Shown: positions 55,579 to 64,000 of the stretch, one piece after another
Layout of the letters: every line of letters starts with the position of its first letter
How positions within the stretch are numbered: position 1 is the stretch's first letter
NCBI RefSeq assembly: GCF_031143425.1
Contig: NC_090450.1
Location: 223,211,442 to 223,275,441 of the forward strand
Reading direction: 5' to 3'
DNA from: Pleurodeles waltl
Lineage: Eukaryota > Chordata > Amphibia > Caudata > Salamandridae
Length of the DNA: 64,000 nt
Position numbers and translations under genes: made by a program
Notes under the pieces: generated by a model
Database searches by the model: none
What the model was told of the DNA's origin: nothing
What the model saw: the letters and a program-made list of their open reading frames with translations, nothing else

Positions 55579-58500
55579 GTGTTATCATTAAAGCTTCAAT
55601 TTAGTGGAAAGGTTTTTGGATATTTTTTGGAAATGGTCTGTCTGTAAATGACAGTGTGCATCCACGTTATGCTTTGGTAATATATTTATTAAAAGTGAGT
55701 GTTCAAACATGAACACTTTTGCCCTGATTCAAGTTACTCGACTTGAAGGTCTAGTAAAACATTTTGGATTTTTCGAGGCCTGGTGAAGTAGCTGCAGCTG
55801 AAGCTTTGTATTATTTTTGTGTGTTTGGAATGTCTTCAAACATGATGAGATTAAATTCTGCAGTAATTAATTAGGATCGTTGGAACTAATGACCACTGTC
55901 AATACATCATGAACGTTAGGGCTATCCAAGATATCTGTGAACATTCATTTTTGTATGAGTGTCAGTTGCAGGATGGAGCAGAACTGCTGTTCACAGAGAC
56001 CAATCCTGTCCCTGACTTCTTTTTAATCTAATTTGTTTCCAAATCTGTCTGGAGGGAATACACAAGGGTTCCAACAGAGAAGCCATCTTGAACTTGTACC
56101 TATTCATCTGTGTGCAGGTGTTGACCAATACATTACATTCTGGGTAGAGGAGCTTACTAGTCTACTGTTTGAGGCTGGAAAGTGTTTTACCCTGATTAGC
56201 TGAACCCTTTGAATCTGAAGCATACCCTGGCCATGATTCACAGTGGGTGAGTCCCCTCTGTTAGAACCTGACTCATTAGCTGGAGCTTCCTGATATTTGT
56301 TCCTTTTAACCTGAATATGCGTGGACCTTGTTGGTGGTAGTGCTTTCAGGATATTGAGCTGAGGAGCTGAGTGTTTCCCATTTCCTTCTCTCACAAAAAA
56401 AGCCTGAATCTGTGGAAAGTTTTCTGGCCTGCACAGCTGCTGACCTTGAGCATGGTAGCTCCCACAAACACACAGAGAGAATAGATTTTGGAACAGTGCC
56501 TTGAAACCTTCTTTGCCTCTCCCCATTGACTGGTGAAGGGTTGCCCAAGAAATCTACTACTAGGCGAACTGAGTAGTGACTCTGCCTAGTGAACACACTC
56601 CCTTACTGTACTCATCGTCATTATTTTATTTTCTAATTCACCATGCTGCTTTTATGCTGATTCAGCACCTGGTTGGGTTGCCAGCTATCTGGCTTATGGG
56701 ACACAGGTGTTGCAACAGAGAAGCCTACTGTGACTTTGAGCACACATCCTTTTTCTTGAGTCAGACCAAAGTCTGCCTCCCATCATCACTGGGATTGTTC
56801 ACCTCTAAGGGTAAAGCTAGTGTCCCCAGGGCCTTCTTCTGGGGCCCCAAAGTAGTGAACTATCACCATTATGGGGATCAACACTAACAATCCTAACACA
56901 GGAGGTATGTTTACCTTCTTTTAGCCAGTAAATGAGTTTTCCAATTCCTGGGGCATTTAAACTGAAACATGACATTTTTTGCCTGTGTGTTTTTTGCCTC
57001 TGACAGCAGTTTGTTTGGCCAGCATTGTAATGACGTTGTTTTGAGTTTCACTTTGAGGTTGTAGGCTTGGCAAGTGAATGAGCATCATATAATTTTTTTT
57101 TACAATTCTGTAGGCCACAAAATAGTTGTAGTTACACATTACATGAGCAGAGATTTTGAAATGTTAGACTCAGTGGACCAAGATGACATAGATAAATTTC
57201 AGCTGGTGAAATGAAATTGTTGAAGTACCCATGCTTACATACATGTATAGTTTGTTACTTTTTCAGTTCTGCTTCTAATGTAAGTTGAGTCTGTGGGGTT
57301 ACATTTATCCTTTGAAGTTTACATCATGTGTAGCATAGTGAAATCAAGAGTATGTGCACAATAAGCAAATCACATTGCAAGAGATTCATTTTTCCAAGTC
57401 TACACCAAAACCTGGCAGTATTTTATTATTCTTTCTTGTACATTTACTTTCCTTTTCCAACATAAATTACTTTAATCATTTCCTGAAATATACACCATAT
57501 CTTGTTTTGAATTATACTTTCCATTAGTTTCCTACTAGTGGAAAGTGTGGTTCATTTTCTCTTTTTCTTCCCATTTTCTCTGTACATTTAACTTGTGACT
57601 TGCAATAGATTCAAGTTCATTGTTGGAGTCGTCTTTTTTGTGTAACAAATTAACCTCCAGGAGTGCGACCTAGCAGCAGGCCAAAATGGTTGCACTCTGT
57701 GAGCTCTGGCCACCATTCTTAGAGTTAATGCTTCCCAAGAAAATCTCCCCTCGGCCTCCCTCTTAACCCTGAGGAAGAATTGAAAAGCATTTCATAGGGA
57801 GTTGGTTGTACATGGTGCTGTCTAAAAAAGAAAATGCAAGAGATTACAGAAGCCTTTCTGCAGGTGCTGTTCAGTTTTCCAGGTAGTTGACTGACCTGCT
57901 CAGGTGTACTGTGAGCATGGAGGAGGGCAGCAGGTAAGGATTGATGGCTTCTCTGGCAAAGCTGAGGTAGGATTCCAAAAAGTGTTAGTTGAGTTGAGTT
58001 ATCCTTGTCAATTTCAGCTAACAAAAGGTCATTGCAGGAACCACTTTTATATTGAGAACCATCAAGTGTGCCAGGACCAAGGGAATGGAGCTCCACTGTC
58101 CAGATGCCACTACGCCCTAAGTGGCAATATGTGAAACAAAGCAGTGCCTGGATTTGTCTTGCTAATTAGTGCTCAAAAGGGTTGAATCGAGATCTCCTAG
58201 CCCTGACCTCTGGTCGACTCTTTACAAAGTATGATACAAAATGAATAAAGCTTAACACCAGGAAGAAGCCAGTAATGCAAATCTTTGTGTTAAGGGCGAT
58301 CATTGATATATATTCCCCTCTATATTTTTTCTAGAGATCCTGCAGATCAGAAGACTCTTTTGGGTCATCACTTGTTTTTCTGTTTTTATACCGCATCCAT
58401 GAAAAGGCTTAGCTGTGTGTCTTCATGTTGAACATCCGTTACCATCACCTTTTCTATTTCTAACTCTAAACAGAAAACATTTTCTCAAGGGAAGATAAAG

Positions 58501-59109
58501 AAAAAACTCACAGCCCTTATTTGAAACCTGGTAGATTACTAGTTGAGATACTGAGCCCCTTTGGTCCTTCGAAAGATGAGACGTCTGTGGCATTTAGATA
58601 GTATCAGCTGATGAAATCACACTTTTCGTCTGAGGTCTTGCCCTGATCACTGCTGCCTTGCCATGAATGCCTTTACAGCTTCTAGGATCTCCAGTTGGAC
58701 TCGTTTTCATCCCTTCCTCATCCCAAATCTGACTGCAGTTAAAAAGGCTCTTTCCTACTTTACTATCATGTGGCTGCTTAGTTTCTAGAGTTGCTGATCA
58801 TGCATGATACGTGGCTGGTTTGTAGTATTGTACACCCTCTGGATTTCTACCTGCCGAGCTTATCTCGTGCAAAGACCTGAATCAGCATTAAAGAGAGAGT
58901 CCCGAAGACTGAGAATTCTCTTTGATTTTTCTCCTGTTTATTCTCTTGATTTTCAGGAACAGATGATAGATAATATTAGCATTTTGAGAGCCATATTGGA
59001 AATCTTGAAGCAAAAAAAAAAAAAAATGAAAGTACTTTTGGTTTGGAGAATAAAGTTAGATTTCACGACCCCCTAAATAACGATTGTATCTCCTTCTCAT
59101 ATTGCTCTA
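55579..59109. other. Intronic DNA with no recognised feature
   Basis: Mostly AT-rich and single-copy-looking. Frames at 56104-56526 and 57725-58096 (minus) and 58804-59076 (plus) have no family motif. A poly-A tract lies at 59011-59026. A segment near 58180 (GGGTTGAATCGAGATCTCC) resembles tRNA-derived SINE sequence but too weakly to call. Confidence 0.45.
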
Positions 59110-59111
59110 TA

Positions 59112-60673
59112 CAGGGAGTGCAGAATTATTAGGCAAATGAGTATTTTGACCACATCATCCTCTTTATGCATGTTGTCTTACTCCAAGCTGTATAGGCTCG
59201 AAAGCCTACTACCAATTAAGCATATTAGGTGATGTGCATCTCTGTAATGAGAAGGAGTGTGGTCTAATGACATCAACACCCTATATCAGGTGTGCATAAT
59301 TATTAGGCAACTTCCTTTCCTTTGGCAAAATGGGTCAAAAGAAGGACTTGACAGGCTCAGAAAAGTCAAAAATAGTGAGATATCTTGCAGAGGGATGCAG
59401 CACTCTTAAAATTGCAAAGCTTCTGAAGCGTGATCATCGAACAATCAAGCGTTTCATTCAAAATAGTCAACAGGGTCGCAAGAAGCGTGTGGAAAAACCA
59501 AGGCGCAAAATAACTGCCCATGAACTGAGAAAAGTCAAGCGTGCAGCTGCCACGATGCCACTTGCCACCAGTTTAGCCATATTTCAGAGCTGCAACATCA
59601 CTGGAGTGCCCAAAAGCACAAGGTGTGCAATACTCAGAGACATGGCCAAGGTAAGAAAGGCTGAAAGACGACCACCACTGAACAAGGCACACAAGCTGAA
59701 ACGTCAAGACTGGGCCAAGAAATATCTCAAGACTGATTTTTCTAAGGTTTTATGGACTGATGAAATGAGAGTGAGTCTTGATGGGCCAGATGGATGGGCC
59801 CGTGGCTGGATTGGTAAAGGGCAGAGAGCTCCAGTCCGACTCAGACACCAGCAAGGTGGAGGTGGAGTACTGGTTTGGGCTGGTATCATCAAAGATGAGC
59901 TTGTGGGGCCTTTTCGGGTTGAGGATGGAGTCAAGCTCAACTCCCAGTCCTACTGCCAGTTCCTGGAAGACACCTTCTTCAAGCAGTGGTACAGGAAGAA
60001 GTCTGCATCCTTCAAGAAAAACATGATTTTCATGCAGGACAATGCTCCATCACACGCGTCCAAGTACTCCACAGCGTGGCTGGCAAGAAAGGGTATAAAA
60101 GAAGGAAATCTAATGACATGGCCTCCTTGTTCACCTGATCTGAACCCCATTGAGAACCTGTGGTCCATCATCAAATGTGAGATTTACAAGGAGGGAAAAC
60201 AGTACACCTCTCTGAACAGTGTCTGGGAGGCTGTGGTTGCTGCTGCACGCAATGTTGATGGTGAACAGATCAAAACACTGACAGAATCCATGGATGGCAG
60301 GCTTTTGAGTGTCCTTGCAAAGAAAGGTGGCTATATTAGTCACTGATTTTTTTTTGTTTTGTTTTTGAATGTCAGAAATGTATATTTGTGAATGTTGAGA
60401 TGTTATATTGGTTTCACTGGTAATAATAAATAATTGAAATGGGTATATATTTTTTTTTGTTGAGTTGCCTAATAATTATGCACAGTAATAGTCACCTGCA
60501 CACACAGATATCCCCCTAACATAGCTAAAACTAAAAACAAACTAAAAACTACTTCCAAAAATATTCAGCTTTGATATTAATGAGTTTTTTGGGTTCATTG
60601 AGAACATGGTTGTTGTTCAATAATAAAATTAATCCTCAAAAATACAACTTGCCTAATAATTCTGCACTCCCTG
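59112..60673 (+). mobile_element. Tc1/mariner transposon, complete, IR/DR ends
   Basis: The element is 1,562 bp. A perfect 25-bp terminal inverted repeat starting CAGGGAGTGCAGAATTATTA occupies 59112-59136 and 60649-60673. TA at 59110-59111 and 60674-60675 is the target duplication. A second, inner inverted repeat of 22 bp (TGTGCATAATTATTAGGCAA...) lies at 59291-59312 and 60463-60484 and contains the same AATTATTAGGCAA core, so each end has two direct binding-site-like repeats about 160-190 bp apart, the IR/DR organisation of Sleeping Beauty-type elements. Confidence 0.95.
59330..60346 (+). CDS. Tc1-like transposase, 338 aa, DD37E, uninterrupted
   Basis: It catalyses cut-and-paste transposition at TA sites in the nucleus. 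The N-terminal paired-like helix-turn-helix DNA-binding region covers about residues 1-110 (LTGSEKSKIVRYLAEGCSTL, HRTIKRFIQ, and the second domain VPKSTRCAILRDM). The GRKKRVEKPRRK stretch resembles the GRPR-like linker/nuclear signal. Catalytic residues are Asp in VLWTDEMRVS, Asp in IFMQDNAPSHAS and Glu in SPDLNPIENLW; 37 residues separate the last two, hence DD37E. GWARGWIGKGQRAP and the Gly-rich GGGGVLVWAG box match the family. Length is usual (about 340). No stop or frameshift. The ATG at 59330 is the first in frame after the left end. Host-genome regulation cannot be seen. Confidence 0.95.
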   Translation: MGQKKDLTGSEKSKIVRYLAEGCSTLKIAKLLKRDHRTIKRFIQNSQQGRKKRVEKPRRKITAHELRKVKRAAATMPLATSLAIFQSCNITGVPKSTRCAILRDMAKVRKAERRPPLNKAHKLKRQDWAKKYLKTDFSKVLWTDEMRVSLDGPDGWARGWIGKGQRAPVRLRHQQGGGGVLVWAGIIKDELVGPFRVEDGVKLNSQSYCQFLEDTFFKQWYRKKSASFKKNMIFMQDNAPSHASKYSTAWLARKGIKEGNLMTWPPCSPDLNPIENLWSIIKCEIYKEGKQYTSLNSVWEAVVAAARNVDGEQIKTLTESMDGRLLSVLAKKGGYISH

Positions 60674-60675
60674 TA

Positions 60676-61540
60676 TTGCCTCCTTCTGTATCACATGCAA
60701 TTTCAACCCTTAACTACTGTTGTGTTTTTCTGCCTCCTAATCTGATTCCAATTCCACAATCTTCAAAATTATTTTAGATCCACCCACCTTTTAAATATGT
60801 TAGGTTATCCCATATTTTTTCTGCAATGTCTTTTGTGACTACCCTGATCCTTACATTAAATAAATGAACAGCGGCTTTGGCTGTACAGAAAATGTACGAT
60901 TTGTTCACTTTCTGCTCTGAGCCTCTTAGTGCAGAAGGTTTCAATAATAAGGAGGTAGAAGGGAGGTTCCCTCCTTTTCTTAATAACTGAAGAAATACAT
61001 ATTGGCTTTTGGTAATCTTTGCCACTAAAGAGATTATTATGATTACAAAGTGGGACAATTCACTGCAACCCCATTATATTATCCAGAGGTGGGCCAAGGG
61101 CATGGCTCGGCTGTTAGAGCCCGTGCACTAGCCGAGCCTTGAAAATGCTTGCTATGTAAATTAGACAACAAATATCATGTAAAATGTTATAAAGTCTCTT
61201 CAGAATTCAAAAAAGTATATTTCTTTAACACTTGGTGGTTGTCATGTAAACCATATAAAAGGTCTAAATTATTATAGAGCAACATTATGGTCTAATAAAT
61301 CAAACACAATAGGTTTTTGTACAACTGGTATTCTGAACTCACATATTTGATAGTGCTTTAATACACGATAATCATGAAAAAGGAGTTTTGGTGAAATAAA
61401 ATATTTGGCTAAGATCACGCAATTTAATGGGGTAAGCATTGATTTATCTAGGTTTCCTGGTTTCACTTTGTACAAATCTTCCACTAAAGAGTGGGGGTGG
61501 GGGGGTATTTTCTTCCCTTGTTTTAAGCCTTTGTGATTTT
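60676..61540. other. Intronic DNA with no recognised feature
   Basis: AT-rich, short open frames on both strands only. Confidence 0.45.
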
Positions 61541-61544
61541 TGTC

Positions 61545-61770
61545 TCCAGTTTTTATATAGCGCAGACTCAACCCTGTTATTTTGGAGCAGTTCACATGAG
61601 AGAGAGCCAGTTACATCGCTCACGGTCACGTTTGTTTTTTTATGGGCATGAGGAGATTACATGATTTGCCTAAACCACAGGGTTTTGAGCCAACAGCAAA
61701 CGCGAACCTGCTTCGCAGTTCCAAAGTCGGCAGGTCTGGCCATACCACCACATTCCGGGTAGATGAATGG
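61545..61770. repeat. Possible SINE or LINE-tail relic
   Basis: TTTATATAGCGCAGACTC at the left resembles the 'GCGCTATATAAA' tails of L2/CR1-derived repeats, and ATGATTTGCCTAAACCACAGGGTTTTGAGCC with CCAAAGTCGGCAGGTCTGGCC resembles the conserved 3' domain of amphibian LINE/SINE repeats. No boundaries or duplication were found. Confidence 0.4.
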
Positions 61771-64000
61771 AGGCAGGGAGAAGCCCCATTTAGCGCTGCT
61801 CGTTATGGGCTCGAAGTTTCAACAGAACCTCGAGCTGAGCCGGAGCCAGGCTTCAGGCACAAGCCTGGCTCGAGCTTCCAGCGACTTGACCGCCCTCTAG
61901 TATTATCTCACTAGGAGTCAGCAAAAGATAGGATTCTTCACAAAGACCGTGCTTGTTGTAGTGACTTACTCAGTAATGTCGGGTTTGCACATCTGGCTCA
62001 CCCATAAACGTGAAAGCGTATTTAGGAGAAGAAACAGACTCCTGGTATGTGCTAAGTTACACCTGATATTCTGCCTCCAACTCAACACCACGGTTTGAGC
62101 AAATTCCACTCACATGATCCACAAACGCATCGCAAACTAGATGACTGCTCTTTCATCACAATGCACTGTTGGCTGCACAGCCAATCTACACATTCACACC
62201 ACATGCTTTTGCTGCACATATTTCTACTGTCCTTCGAATTGCAGCTGTAGCGCCCCTCCAGTACTCACCAAATATCGAAGGTTTACTCCGGAGCACTTGG
62301 AAGAAGGGAAGGGGACGCAGCAGACTGCATAGAGTCATATGGGTTGACGAATATGGAGGACCGACCCTTGGAGGCTGGACCACACATTCAGAGACCTACA
62401 AAGACGGACATTTCTGTTTCAGGAACAACAGGGGCAGAGATTCGCGGGCACTGTTTCCAGGTCCCTGTAGTAAAGACAGAACCAGAATGATTGTGCCTGG
62501 CAACTTTTGTTCTATACTTTGCTCTCACTCAGTTTGCCTCCGGTTTGGTGTTCTGCACATTTCTTATTTTGTATTCCCTTCTTTGGTTTGTTTCTTCTTC
62601 AGTGACTTCTGAAGTTATTTTCTGCGTTACCTGCGAAGTCTCTGAATGCTGAGACCAGTGTTTGTTGTCTTTTGGAGTCTACAGTCACAGTCTCATATTG
62701 CATGGCATTAAGGTTTCATCAATGGTTAATAAATCCCTATGAGATTTGTGGTTTTCACGTCTTTGCATTATGTATCAAACAACACCCAAGTGTAAACCAG
62801 GTACCATCATTGAATCAGTTATTTGCAGAGACGTGCCACAAGTGACAGAAGACCGCCGAAACTTTGTGTCTTCTCTTTTCCCTACTCTTTCTGTTTTTTC
62901 CCACGCAGGACCATCCCTTGAAGAGTATCTATGTATATCTATCACCCTGGGGATGTTCATTTGAGAAGATTTTGGATTGATCTCTGAATTTATACCGCCC
63001 GAACCTCACACCAAATACCATTCCATTGCTCCTCCGATTTCCACATACAAACTCCTGCATGCCTCTGCAATTCTCAATGCAAAAAATTGGCAGCAACACA
63101 ATAGGTACGTGCCAGGACAATAACAACAACATAAATCAACTAATTCTTCAAAAAAATAAGTGGTTTATAAAACACGTAAATTTAGCATGGTGTTGCTTGA
63201 CGAATCTCTTTCTCTGATTTTGTCTAACTCCAAGCTATCAGGCAACTATAACGTCAGATTTGGATAGGCTGGGTCTGTTAAATGGGCCAATTCAATACAC
63301 ACACAGGATCTAGGTCTGATCAGCAAGCCTGTGGAAATTATTCTGTGATGAAATCCAATGTAATACTCCAGCATGGATTTTTGAAACACCTTTTCTATCG
63401 AGTTCTAAATCCAGAACTTTGTAAGGAGAATGCAGCTTGACGGTTTTAAATCTTTTATTATTATAAGAATCTTCCCTTTACCAGCTGCAAGGCAACCAAG
63501 GACCTAGTGATAAAGGTCAACGCACTCCGGTGCCTCGGGGATAAAGCCCAAGCTCCAGGAGTGCTTTGCAGTGAGGGAAAATGCTCCCCAGATCACTTTT
63601 TCTGTGGCTACGAAGACACTTGGGGGCATAATGAAAGCCAAACAGAAGGCTCTTATGGGGGCCTGCCACTTTCTTTGCAACCCCCTGAGCCATTGTTTCC
63701 CATTAGCCATGCCGCTGCTCCTCTTGGGATAGCAGTTCATCACAGTATGCACATTTGTCTATAGCTTGAACGGGTACATTGTCCTGTCTGTGGCAAACCA
63801 TTTAGTTGGCTGCCACAGGCCGGTACATTTTTCCTGGGCACTCAGTATGGACATTCCAGTTGGCCATGTGGGAGCCCAAGTTCATGTGGCTTGACTGGTT
63901 CTCCGGCTCACTCTGAATGCCAGAGAGGGAGCCAATAGTCCTTGTTCTCCTCTCGTCCAACCAGGTGGTTTTGCCACAGGAAGGAGCCAAGTGGTGGCAC
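61771..64000. other. Intronic DNA with no recognised feature
   Basis: A 147-codon frame at 62169-62612 has no motif that I recognise and overlaps frames on both strands. No exon resembling GOT1 exon 4 was found. Moderately GC-balanced sequence near 63500-64000 may be an undescribed repeat. Confidence 0.4.

Noticed and set aside
58140..58260. tRNA-derived SINE
   Set aside because: Only a short GGTTGAATCGAGA-like segment is suggestive; no A box, tail or duplication could be located.
45111..64000. Exon 4 of the GOT1-family gene
   Set aside because: No + strand segment encodes the expected region after the exon 3 donor with splice sites; it probably lies beyond the window.
1..64000. tRNA, rRNA or other structured RNA genes
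   Set aside because: No cloverleaf, B-box or rRNA-like stretch was recognised on either strand by reading; a covariance search would be needed to exclude small ones.

Overview
The window looks like salamander nuclear DNA, most likely a newt such as Pleurodeles. No host transcription unit other than one pair of exons is visible, about half of the sequence is recognisable transposon, PIF/Harbinger DNA with terminal GGCCCTCATTA is prominent, and the LTR, hAT, LINE and Tc1 families are of types I associate with amphibian giant genomes. The species is an inference; the eukaryotic repeat landscape is seen directly.

The host gene is a GOT1-family aspartate aminotransferase (probably GOT1L1-like) on the + strand. 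Exon 2 (616-797, 182 bp) and exon 3 (44987-45110, 124 bp) have consensus splice sites and the same lengths and reading phases as the vertebrate GOT1 exons as I know them. They are separated by a 44,189-bp intron. The downstream intron runs more than 18.9 kb to the end of the window with no exon 4 found.

Intron 2, left half: two related TTAA-flanked (piggyBac-like) non-autonomous elements, A (1918-9986) and B (10890-15211), lie in opposite orientation 903 bp apart and make a 13-kb giant inverted repeat. A carries a tandem array of about ten 373-bp units with a four-unit higher-order pattern, an L2-type LINE fragment and a run of GC-rich hairpins. B sits exactly at a TTAA inside a small hAT-type MITE (10599-15260). 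A solo-LTR-like block (17636-19785) and an L2-type LINE tail (21187-21975) follow.

Intron 2, right half: an APE/YADD-type LINE on the minus strand (about 22520-44880) was cut up by later insertions: a Gmr1-like Ty3/gypsy LTR retrotransposon (23391-30298, duplication CCTCG), an LTR fragment (30806-32590), and an 8.1-kb hAT element (36342-44474, perfect 8-bp duplication CCGCTCGT), which itself contains a second copy of the small MITE. The LTR retrotransposon has lost reverse transcriptase and RNase H and carries 43 bp of its own LINE flank just inside its 3' LTR.

Intron 3: an 8.6-kb PIF/Harbinger element (46349-54955, duplication TTA) with a decayed transposase and two different Myb/SANT-like genes; a 585-bp Harbinger-like MITE (54991-55575) made almost entirely of consecutive hairpins; and a Tc1/mariner element (59112-60673) with an uninterrupted 338-codon DD37E transposase. 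The remaining stretches hold nothing I can recognise. I see no tRNA, rRNA, CRISPR or bacterial-type features. The biology is a nested transposon record inside one gene, not a pathway.
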